This document shows positions 18,995-27,800 of a stretch of DNA of 64,000 bases, in pieces. Source of the stretch: Siccirubricoccus sp. G192 (GTDB lineage Bacteria; Pseudomonadota; Alphaproteobacteria; Acetobacterales; Acetobacteraceae); the NCBI RefSeq assembly GCF_019084075.1, contig NZ_JAHREN010000003.1:1-64000 (forward strand), written 5' to 3'. Under the pieces are notes generated by a model. The model had not been told where the DNA came from. It saw nothing but the letters and a program-made list of their open reading frames with translations, and did not search any database. Within the stretch, counting starts at the first letter, position 1. Each line of letters begins with the position of its first letter. The position numbers and the translations under genes are program-made.

Positions 18995-20075
18995 TCATGC
19001 GGCGCTGACCCGCTCAAGAATAACATCGACTCCTCGGCGACCGGCTGGGATCCGCTCCGCCTCCGGCAAGGGACATGGTGCGGAGTCTCGGCAGTGCATA
19101 GCGTTCCGGACCAGGCCCCCGTCGGCTGACAGCAGGAGATCGCATTCCGGCAGGTAGGTCGCCAGTTGCGCGTCGCACGGAGTTCCATCGTTGACCTTTT
19201 GGAAGCGCTGCAGGTACTCGAACGCCCACCACAGCCAGAAGCGAGGCATAGCCGCGGCATTCACCTCATGGAACCAGAATCCACCCCACGAAGGATCGCC
19301 GAAATTCAGTCGTTCGACTTGTACCCAAGGCTTCAGCCAATCGAGGTAGGGGTGACCGGGTATGCACAGTGCCATTGTCGTGGTGGTCCACGCATTGAAG
19401 CGCCAAAGCGCGACCGGTTCACCGCTCCAACCCGGAACGGCGGGAGCCGGAGTGCCGGTGATGGTCTCAAGCGACGCGAATTTTGGTAAGGGAATCTCGC
19501 GGAACTCCTGGCGCCGTTGACGCGCCCTCCTGGCGCGCCGCTTCCAGCAGCTGGCCGTGCCAGCTGTCCTCCGCCGCAATGTGCCTGGCCATGGCCTCGG
19601 TATCAAAGCGGGTCCGATCCCAGAAGCCGCCCCGTTCCCGGGTCCAGTCGTAGCGCTGCCTAGCGAACTCACCGCGATCGGGTTTCCTGTGCAGCCACTC
19701 TGGGTGGAGCCGCCGGATCTCGCCCAGCAGTTCTCCGCACACGGAGTAGGCCTCGGGCATTAGTCGCCGCCATTTCTTCAACGTGAGCAGGCTTATTTGC
19801 CGGCGCCTGCCCTCGATGTTAGGCCGGTGCAGTGACTCGAACACCACGGCAGGCGCGACCAGGATCTCCGTGTGGCCGTCGCGGACGGCGCGCAGCAGAT
19901 CCGGACCTGCGCCCTCATCCGCGAGATAGCTCCACGCGTTGGTGTCCAGCAGCACGCGCCTTGGCCGCCGCGTTCCGTTTGCGGCGACCGGAATCGTGGC
20001 CGCGGACGGCCGTGTGACAGGTGGTTGCTTTACCTGGCTTTGTCGTGCGGCCATCACTTCTCTGCCCTGCACCAT
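18995..20075 (-). pseudogene. PIN-domain-like protein, one frameshift near 19520
   Basis: The two halves of one protein lie in two frames. The N-terminal part has RRVLLDTNAWSYLADEG, a PIN-type start with the first Asp, and AAEDSWHGQLLEAAR before the break. The C-terminal part resumes as QEFREIPLPKFASLE and contains ATYLPECDLLLSADGGLVRN, which matches the last acidic motif of PIN nucleases. The whole would be about 360 residues, longer than a VapC toxin, so it is more likely a stand-alone PIN-like nuclease. It is the last gene of a leftward operon, six bases after the smaller tyrosine recombinase. No antitoxin is adjacent. The break may be a sequence error rather than decay. Confidence 0.6.
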
Positions 20076-20081
20076 GACCGC

Positions 20082-21149
20082 TCAGCACCCGGCCGCAGGC
20101 GGTGAAAGCTTTCCGTCGCGCAGGTCTGACAGCACGGACTGCAGGCTCCGCGTCGCCTCGATGCCGCTTGCCTGGTTGTAGTGGCGCGTGGCGATCTCGT
20201 CATCCCGGTGGCCGAGCAGCGGCGCCGCGATGCCGATGTGCCCGGGATCCTCGGTTGCCAGTGAGGTCACGGCGCTGTCCCGGAAGAGGTGCGGATTGAC
20301 CCCCCGGCCGAACTCCCTGCGGGTCCGCAGGATGATCCGGTCGTAGACGGCGTCACCCACCATGGCGGAGCCGTCTCCCGACACCCAGAGCGCCGCGTTG
20401 GCCGGACGGCTCCAGCGGCCGCGCTGCCGACAGAGGAAGGGCCTGTGCTCGGCGAGGTACATCTCCAGCCGCGGCACCAGGGCCTCGGGCCAGGGCATGT
20501 CGATTTCCGTCTCGGTCTTGGTTTCGTGGGCCGGGACCCACAGCCACCAAATCGAGTCGCGGCAGGCGACGTGGCGGCCCAGCCGCAGCCCAGTAAGGTT
20601 ACGGCGCCGCAGCGGTCGAGCGGCCAGGAAGGCGATGATCAGGCCGTCGCGGAACTGAAAGGCGCGTTGCCGCAGTGTCGCCCTCACCGCGGCGCTGTCC
20701 ATCAGCCGCAGGCCGAACTCGTAGAGCTCGCGGCTGCCGACCGTGCGCGCGCACTTGTCCCGGACTGGGCGGTGACGCGCGCGTACGCGAGCGGCGGCGT
20801 GCCGGATCCAACCCCAGTCGCGACCCGGGTCCATCACCCGCGCCACACTGTAGAGCTCCACGAGACGCGACTGCTGGGTGGAGGTGGAGCGTGTGGCCGC
20901 GACATCGCCGAGATAAGCCTTAACTCGCTCCGGCGTGATCCGGTCGCCCGGCGGTACTGCTGGGTCGAGGGCCCCGGCCGCGTCGAGCCACTCGAGCCAG
21001 CATCCATAGCCAAAGGCGAACTTAGTGTTGCTGATCGGCCGGCAATGCGCCCGCGCGCCACCCGGCTCCAGCCAGTCCCCCGGCTCGAGCGCGGCGAGCC
21101 AGAGCCGCCGGTCGGCCCCGGGCCAGGCAGCAAGGGGGGCGGGAGACAC
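20082..21149 (-). CDS. tyrosine recombinase (355 residues)
   Basis: C-terminal catalytic domain with the tyrosine-recombinase residues in order: Arg in AARPLRRRNLTGLRLG, HxxR in NPHLFRDSAVTSLA, and LGHRDDEIATRHYNQA, giving the second His and the nucleophile Tyr. The N-terminal part has a SAM-like DNA-binding region. It begins nine bases after the stop of a second, larger tyrosine recombinase and ends six bases before a PIN-like gene, so the three form one leftward operon. Paired recombinases of about 360 and 600 residues recall TnpA and TnpB of Tn554-like elements, and also RIT elements; here the larger one comes first. Its element ends are not identified. Confidence 0.85.
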   Translation of the reverse strand: MSPAPLAAWPGADRRLWLAALEPGDWLEPGGARAHCRPISNTKFAFGYGCWLEWLDAAGALDPAVPPGDRITPERVKAYLGDVAATRSTSTQQSRLVELYSVARVMDPGRDWGWIRHAAARVRARHRPVRDKCARTVGSRELYEFGLRLMDSAAVRATLRQRAFQFRDGLIIAFLAARPLRRRNLTGLRLGRHVACRDSIWWLWVPAHETKTETEIDMPWPEALVPRLEMYLAEHRPFLCRQRGRWSRPANAALWVSGDGSAMVGDAVYDRIILRTRREFGRGVNPHLFRDSAVTSLATEDPGHIGIAAPLLGHRDDEIATRHYNQASGIEATRSLQSVLSDLRDGKLSPPAAGC

Positions 21150-21158
21150 GCCGCCGCG

Positions 21159-22886
21159 TCACGGGCCGCCATCCGTGCGCAGGCCCAGGATGGTCCGATC
21201 GAAGTGGCGGACTGCGGCCGGGCTCTCGAGGCCGGTGTAGAAGTCCCTGGTGGTCTGCATCGAGCGATGGCCGAGCACGCGCCGGACCACCTCGTAGCCA
21301 CCCGGGTTGGCGTCGAGGAACAGCTTGGCCCCGATATGGCGGAACAGGTGCGGGTGGACCTCGAGGCCGGTGTGCGTGCGCACGGTCCGGCTGATGCGCT
21401 GGCCAAAGCTGTGCCGGTCCTTCGAGCTGCCGTCACGGCCCGGGAAGAGGGCGGTGCTACCCTTCGGCGCGAGCCGCTTGCGGAAGTCCTTAAGGTAGCG
21501 GTCGAGCAGGGCGGTGCTCTCGAGCGGCAGCGGGTAGTCGAGAGGGTCGCCGTTCTTCACCTCGTAGCCGCGGATGACGAGGTGCAGCGCCCCGCTTCGG
21601 CGGTCCAGGTGGCGCTCGATGTCCAGGCCGACGAGGTTGCTGATGCGGAGAGGGGCCATCAGCAGCAGCTCGATGGCTAATGCGTCCTGCGCCAGCAGGG
21701 CTGCGCGCCAGGGCTGCCGCGTGCATCCGGCAAGGTCGAGGAGCTTGCGCGGCAGGTTGAGCAGGGCACGCACCTTCTCTGGATTGTTAAGGGCGCGCAG
21801 CCGGTCCCGGTTCGTCTCGGTCATGCCAGGGTTGGACGCGTTGAGTCTGCGGACCGAGACGGCAATGGCGGCGAGTTGCTTGGGCGGGACCTCCACCCAG
21901 TGCCGGGCGACGGCCTTCAGCATGCCGGCGGTCTCGGCGATGTGGTGGGGTGGCTTTTCGTGCGGGCGCTCCTCCTGCAGGCACTCCTTCTTCAGGCGCC
22001 TCTCCCTCCAGCGCTCCAGGAAGTAGCGCAGGCCCGCCTTGAACGCCTCGAGTTCCACAAGGTCGGCGAGCCGCTGGAGCGAGGTTGGATCGCGGCCCTG
22101 ATGCACGAGCGCTGAGGCGAACCGGCGAAGCTGGTACTCCCTCAGCGCCAGGGTGATCGGGCGGAGGGGGGCGCGCCGGCCCTTTTTCGTCGAACGGGTC
22201 GAGCCCGGCGAGGCGGTCGAGCCATGCGCGGACATCCGTGTACAGGCTGGCGGGGAAGGCGCTCCAGGGCAGGGTGAAGAGGTCAGTGCGGGCGGGGGGG
22301 GGACGGCGAGCGGCCGGCCAGGCCAGTCGGGAATCTCCCGGCAGGCCCGGTTCCAGCCACGGCGCGCCTCACGCAGCGCCTCGTCGGGTGCCTTGAGCAG
22401 ACCGGTGGCGACGTAGGCGGCGAAGCGCTCCATCACCGCCTCGTCCACGCTTGCGGGATCGACGCCGGTGTCGCTGGCGAAGTGGCAGAAGTACGAGAGT
22501 GCGGTCTTGAGGCGGCGCGACCCGAGCCGGTCCCAGAGCGCCTTCCATTCGGGCGAGAACGGCCTGCGATGCCGGCCCGGGGCGGCGGGCCGCAGCAGCG
22601 CGACGGCGGCGTTCAGCAGGGAGCGGACGTTGTGCCAGCGCTGCCGGCTCAGCCCGTGCGCAGCGGGAGCGACCTCGGCGAGGCGGCGCCGCAGCAGGTG
22701 CGATTCAGCCCTGACCAGGGAGGGCTCCCGCCCGATCGCCCGCGCCGCCGTTCGAACGGCGGAGGCGAGGTCCTGGCGGCGGCGGGGCGGAAGGTCGGCT
22801 TGGCCGACGACGGCCAGCACGTCGGCCAGGGTGACGACGGCCGGGACTAGGGCCACCGGGGCGACTGGAGGGCGGCGAGTGGACAT
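21159..22886 (-). CDS. large tyrosine recombinase (about 575 residues), with an internal out-of-frame stretch
   Basis: First gene of the two-recombinase operon. The C-terminal catalytic domain shows APLRISNLVGLDIER (Arg I), HPHLFRHIGAKLF (HxxR) and LGHRSMQTTRDFYTGL (His and Tyr). The gene stays open from start to stop, but about 40 codons between a G9 run (22294-22302) and a G6 run (22166-22171) are in the wrong frame: the stretch as written is Pro/Ser/Thr-rich, while the shifted frame reads DLFTLPWSAFPASLYTDVRA and then WLDRLAGLDPFDEKG, which looks like normal protein. Two opposite one-base errors cancel. The real enzyme is therefore probably normal throughout. It likely acts together with the 355-residue partner. 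Confidence 0.8.
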   Translation of the reverse strand: MSTRRPPVAPVALVPAVVTLADVLAVVGQADLPPRRRQDLASAVRTAARAIGREPSLVRAESHLLRRRLAEVAPAAHGLSRQRWHNVRSLLNAAVALLRPAAPGRHRRPFSPEWKALWDRLGSRRLKTALSYFCHFASDTGVDPASVDEAVMERFAAYVATGLLKAPDEALREARRGWNRACREIPDWPGRPLAVPPPPALTSSPCPGAPSPPACTRMSAHGSTASPGSTRSTKKGRRAPLRPITLALREYQLRRFASALVHQGRDPTSLQRLADLVELEAFKAGLRYFLERWRERRLKKECLQEERPHEKPPHHIAETAGMLKAVARHWVEVPPKQLAAIAVSVRRLNASNPGMTETNRDRLRALNNPEKVRALLNLPRKLLDLAGCTRQPWRAALLAQDALAIELLLMAPLRISNLVGLDIERHLDRRSGALHLVIRGYEVKNGDPLDYPLPLESTALLDRYLKDFRKRLAPKGSTALFPGRDGSSKDRHSFGQRISRTVRTHTGLEVHPHLFRHIGAKLFLDANPGGYEVVRRVLGHRSMQTTRDFYTGLESPAAVRHFDRTILGLRTDGGP

Positions 22887-23522
22887 GGGATGCCTCGTTA
22901 TGCCACGAGATCATTAACCCTGATTCGGTAAAACTCCCTATCACAAACCAAGCTGATTCGGGCGTGAGATTCTTACCGAGGCGACGGTGGGCGGAGTTCA
23001 GAGGGGAGGAAGGTCGCCGCGATGGAGCAGCACGAAGGGCCTGGGGTGCGGCCCTTAGTCGTCTTGCCCCTCGCTGCCGGACGTGCCCCGCCTGGACGGC
23101 GATGCGCCCCGAGGAATCGCTCCAGATCGGTCTCCGCCATGCGCACCTGGAGGCCGAAGCGGTGTTCGGTGAGGTCAACCGTGGCGACCTCCGCAGCGTC
23201 GAGCAGCTTCCCCCTCTGGCGCTCGTCTGGCGCGGTCACGGGCTGCCGGCTGACGTGTGCCATGCCCGGAGATCCTCCTATCCACATGGCGCGCATTTTC
23301 GGAGGGCCTCGACGACGGGCGTCACCGCGACATCCGTGACGAGGACCGTGTTGCCGAACCAGCCATCGTGAGCCCAGCCCCTCACTCCTGGCCGGTCTCG
23401 GCGTGTGCTGCCGTAACAACAGGGGGGTGCCGTCGCGGGTGTGGTGGGAAATCGGGGTGGCGTAGTCTCCGGCTTGTTCAACGAGCCATGACCGGCGTTG
23501 GCGCGCCGGTGGAGACCACGCC
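22887..23522. other. spacer upstream of the recombinase operon with a direct repeat
   Basis: About 640 bp without a convincing gene. Close to the recombinase start, CTGATTCGG occurs at 22920-22928 and again at 22953-22961, 33 bp apart, followed by TTACCG at about 22973 that is complementary to the CGGTAA overlapping the first copy. This AT-richer patch could be the operon promoter, a regulator site or a recombination site. Further right, the lower strand near 23278-23365 has a coding-like run (GWFGNTVLVTDVAVTPVVEA) that I cannot assign; it may be a gene remnant cut by the IS256 insertion. Confidence 0.35.
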
Positions 23523-24375
23523 ATGGACAAGAATAGCAGCAGGGCGCTTGCCGAGCAGGCGCTGTTTGCCGGGGAGGCTTGGTTCGACCCGATTGAGGCT
23601 GGGCTCCGGGGCCGGATCCGGGGCCTGATCGAGGAGATGGTGGAGCAGGAGCTCGAGGCGGCGCTGGGGCGCGGGCGCTACGAGCGGGCTGGCGGGGCCG
23701 TGGGGCACCGCCATGGGCACCGCCGGCGGCAGCTGACCGGCTCTTTCGGGCCGGTCGAGCTGGCGGTGCCGCGGGCTCGGCTGCAGGCCGAGGACGGCAG
23801 CACCCGGGAATGGCGCAGCGCCGTGCTGCCGCGCTACGCCCGGCGGACCCGCCAGGCCGAGGCCCTGATCGCCTCAGCCTATCTCGCCGGCACGAACACG
23901 CGGCGGGTGCAGCGGGCGCTGGCGGCGCTTGTTCCGGGACGCGGTGGGCAAGGACGTGGTGAGCCGGGCCTGGCGCAAGGTAAAGGCGGATTGGGAGGCC
24001 TGGGGCCGGCGTGACCTGGCGGGCGAGGACATCGTCCGCCTCATTCTGGATGGCACCGTGGTGCGGGTCCGGCTGGATCGGAAGGCGACCTCTGTCTCGC
24101 TGCTGGTGGTCCTCGGCATCCGCCGGGATGGGCAGAAGGTGCTGCTCGCCATCCGCGCCATGGGCGGGGAGAGCGAGGCGGCGTGGCGGGCCGTGCTCAA
24201 TGACCTGCTCGCCCGCGGGCTGCGGACCCCGGAGTTCCTGATCATCGACGGCGCGGCCGGCCTTGAGAAGGCGCTGGCTGCGCTCTGGCCGGCGGTGCCG
24301 GCCCAAAGGTGTACCGTCCATAAGCACCGGAATCTCCTCGCCCATGCGCCGGAGCGGCTGCATGAAGAGATCTCG
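23523..24375 (+). pseudogene. IS256-family transposase remnant (truncated, frameshifted)
   Basis: N-terminal two thirds of an IS256-type (mutator) transposase. It reads IRGLIEEMVEQELEAALGR, VGHRHGHRRRQLTGSFGPVE and LPRYARRTRQAEALIASAYL, typical of the family. After an extra T near 23928 it continues in another frame as LFRDAVGKDVVSRAWRKVKA and ILDGTVVRVRLDRKATSVSL (first catalytic Asp), with FLIIDGAAGLEKALAALWPA (second Asp) and AQRCTVHKHRNLL. It stops abruptly near LHEEIS at 24370, where IS66-like sequence of the opposite strand begins, so the third catalytic residue is absent. It is a dead fragment. Confidence 0.8.
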
Positions 24376-24704
24376 AGCCCGGCGGCGGCGCGGCCTGCAC
24401 CACCACCTCGGCGGTCACCGCGTCACGGTCGCGCTTGGCACCCCGCCGGCGCCGCGACCGCTTGCCGCCTTTGCCCGCCCCGGCGCCGCCGCCGGTTGCC
24501 TGCTCCATCCCGGAAGGCCGCGACGGTGGCCGCGGCGGCAGACCCTTCAGCCGGGCTACCCTCGTCGCGCAGCGCCTGGTTCTCCGCCTTCAGGGCCGCA
24601 TTGTCGGCCGTGAGTTCGGCAACCTTCGCCACCAACGTGCCGACAAGGTCTCGGAACTCGGCGAGCGACAACGTCTCCAGCAGTGCCGGGTCGGGTGGCG
24701 ACAT
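24376..24704 (-). pseudogene. IS66-family transposase N-terminal remnant (frameshifted)
   Basis: Leftward fragment of an IS66 TnpC. The start MSPPDPALLETLSLAEFRDL is followed by the leucine-zipper-like helix VAELTADNAALKAENQALRD, typical of the N-terminus of IS66 transposases. After one extra base near 24558 it continues as ARLKGLPPRPPSRPSGMEQA and GGKRSRRRRGAKRDRDAVTA, the basic linker before the zinc-binding part. It ends at the junction with the IS256 remnant at about 24375. No tnpA/tnpB genes are present. The two remnants face each other. Confidence 0.75.
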
Positions 24705-24873
24705 GAACAGGGTGAATCACGACGCCCCCGCAGGCGCAACCGCCTCGCCCAGGAATTTGCCCCAGTTACCGGCGGGGGGATGTCCGCCAAGCCCGGGAGC
24801 GTAACGCGAAGGCCGACAGCCTATGTTACAGTTCCGGACACTCCGTTATTTTTGGCCCTGGCGGAGCAAAGAT

Positions 24874-27800
24874 CTACGGTGCCGGCAATGTCGCACAGTC
24901 CTCCAACGAAATCGCAAAACGCTGGGCGAGGATGGCGTAGCGGCTCTGCACCTCGGCAACTTCCAATTTCAATGACCTAGCTATTGTCTGCATGCGACCA
25001 AGCCCGATTGGATTGCGCGGGTCCATGAATGGCGGAAGGCCGTCAAGAGCTCTTGAAAGCAGTTTGCGATCAATCTCCTCCAAGGTCTGAGTAAGCCCAC
25101 TGATTGCAATGCGGTGCTCCCCCGCATCGTGATGCTTGAGGGCTTCTCTGAAGCTGCGCATCGCGTGGGGATCGCCGAGTTTGCCGAGCGCCCCGGCCGC
25201 GGCGCGGCGCACCCTCCAGTCCTCGCCGGGAGCAAGGCGGGCGAGCAACGGCTCGACCGCGCGGGGATCGCCGAGCTTGCCGAGCGCCCCGGCTGCGGCC
25301 TGGCGCACCCAGGTCCCCTCGCCAGGAGCGAGGTGGGCAAGCAGCGGCTCGACCGCGCGAGCGTCGCCGAGTTCGCCGAGTGCCCCGGCCGCGACGCGGC
25401 GCACATCGATGTCCTCGTCGGCGGCGAGGCGGGCGAGCAGCGGCTCGACCGCGCGAACGTCGCCGAGCTTGCCGAGCGCCCCGGCCGCGCCGTGGCGCAC
25501 CGTCCAGTCCTCGCCAGCGGCAAGGCGGGCGAGCAGCGGCTCGACCGCACGAGGATCGCCGAGTTCGCCGAGCGCCCCAGTTGCGCCGTGGCGCACCCTC
25601 CAGTCCTCTCCGGGAGTGAGGCAGGCGAGCAGCAACTCGACCACGCGAGGATCGCCGAGCTTGCCGAGCGCCTCGGCCGCAGCATGGCGCACCCTCCAGT
25701 GCTCGCCAGGAGTAAGGCGGGCGAGCAGTGGCTCGACCGCGCGGGGATCGCCGAGCTTGCCGAGCGCCCCGGCTGCAGCCTGGCGCACCCAGGTTCCCTC
25801 GTCGGTGGCGAGGCGGGCTATCAGCGGCTCGACCGCGCGAGCGTCGCCGAGTTCGCCGAGCGCCTCGGCTGCGGCGTAGCGCACCCTCCAGTCCTCTCCG
25901 GGAGTGAGGCGGGCGAGCAGCGGCTCGACCACGCGGGGATCAAGGAGCTTGCCGAGCGCCCTGGCCGCGGCGTAGCGCACCCTCCAGTGCTCGTCGGCGG
26001 CGAGGCGGGCGAGCAGCGGCTCGACCGCGCGAGCGTCGCCGAGTTCGCCGAGCGCCTCGGCCGCAGCCTGGCGCACACTGACGTCCTGGTCGGCGGCAAG
26101 GCCGGCGAGCAGCGGCTCGACCGCGCGAGCGTCGCCGAGCTTGCCGAGCGCCTCGGCCGCGGCTTGGCGCACATTGACGTTCTGGTCGACGGCGAGGCGG
26201 GCGAGCAGCGGCTTGACCGCGCGGGGATCGCCGAGTTCGCCGAGCGCCTCGGTCGCAGCTTGGCACACACTGACGTCCTGGTCGGCGGCGAGGCCGGCGA
26301 GCAGCGGCTCGACCGCGCGAGCGTCACCGAGTTTGCCGAGCGCCTCGGCCGCGACGCGGCGCACATCGATGTCGTCGTCGGCGGCGAGGCGGGCAAGTAG
26401 CGGCTCGACCGCGCGAGCGTCGCCGAGCTTGCCGAGCGCCCCAGCCGCGGCCTGGCGCATCCTCCAGTCCTGGTCGGCGGCGAGGCGGGCGAGCAGCGGC
26501 TCGACCGCGCGGGGATCAAGGAGCTTGCCGAGCGCCCTGGCTGCGACGCGGCGCACATCGATGTCCTGGTCGGCGGCGAGGCGGGCGAGCAGCGGCTCGA
26601 CCGCGCGAGCGTCGCCGAGTTCGCCGAGCGCCTCGGCCGCGGCCTGGCGCACATCGATGTCCTGGTCGGCGGTGAGGCAGGCGAGCAGCGGCTCGCCCCC
26701 GCGGGGATCACCGAGTTCGCCGAGCGCCCTGGCCGCGGCCTGGCGCACATTGATGTCGTCGTCGGCGGCGAGGCGGGCGAGCAGCGGCTCGACCGCGCGA
26801 GCGTCGCCGAGTTCGCCGAGCGCCTCGGCCGTGACGCGGCGCACACTGACGTCCTGGTCGGCAGCGAGGCGGGCGAGCAGTGGCTCGACCGCGCGAGCGT
26901 CGCCGAGCTTGCCGAGCGCCTCGGCCGCGGCCTGGCGCACATTGATGTCGTCGTCGGCGGTGAAGCGGGCAAGCAGCGGCTCGACCGCGCGAGCGTCGCC
27001 GAGCTTGCCGAGCGCCCTGGCCGCGACGCGGCGCACATCGATGTCCTGGTCGGCGGCGAGGCGGGCGAGCAGCGGCTCGACCGCTCGGGTGTCGTCGAGT
27101 TTGCCGAGCGCCCCGGCCGCCGCCTGGCGTACCCGCCGCGGGCGGTGGTCCGGCAGTAGCTGCTCAAGCATAAGCAACCATTCCTTAAGCTCGGCCGGAT
27201 GCAAGGCTTCGAGAATTTCTACAACGGCGTCCTCGTCGGACTGCTCGCACAGCAGGAAGTCTCCTAACCGAGCGACAGTAGTGGACATCGGGCGCCAGCC
27301 AGCCCTCAACAGGTCGGAAATCCGGGCTCCGGCAACGAATTGCATCGCATTGCTGCCCGCCAGCCGGTTCAGCAATGCCTCACTGACCTGGCTTAGAGCT
27401 GGTTCCTTGCTTGAAGTATCAAGCATACTCAGGGCCAGCATTGCCTCGATCTCGCTCCCGCTCTCGATAGTCTCGAGAGACAGCTTCGGTTCGCGTACCA
27501 TCTGGCCAGCCGGGCTCGCCTTCCATGCTAGGTCTTTGGTAAGGCGCCAGAGTGCCCGGCGCTCATCGCCTGACTGATGCGCTAAAGCTGCTAGCAATGC
27601 TCGCGCAAAGGTGGTGCGCCAACGCGTCGTGGCCAGTTCATATACCGCCAAGACGAGGCTCGACGTGACCCAAAGGTTCATTTCTTCGGCTCGCACGGAT
27701 GCCGCGAACGCAGTCGCAATCTCCGCACCTACCGCCTCGCTGGCGTTCGGCTCGTCCGCCAGGCAAAGGGCAGCTTGCTGCGCCCGCGCGCGCTTGAGCC

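Noticed and set aside
20289..21680. 463-codon open frame on the upper strand across both recombinase genes
   Set aside because: It spans the boundary between two real lower-strand genes and has no recognisable domain.
16154..27129. CRISPR arrays at the two repeat blocks
   Set aside because: Units are 126 and 96 bp, contiguous, in frame and without unique spacers. No cas genes are present.
25114..27577. Open frames of 428 and 478 codons on the upper strand opposite the HEAT repeats
   Set aside because: Same effect of a stop-free GC-rich 96-bp repeat. The translations are low-complexity repeats without domain features.
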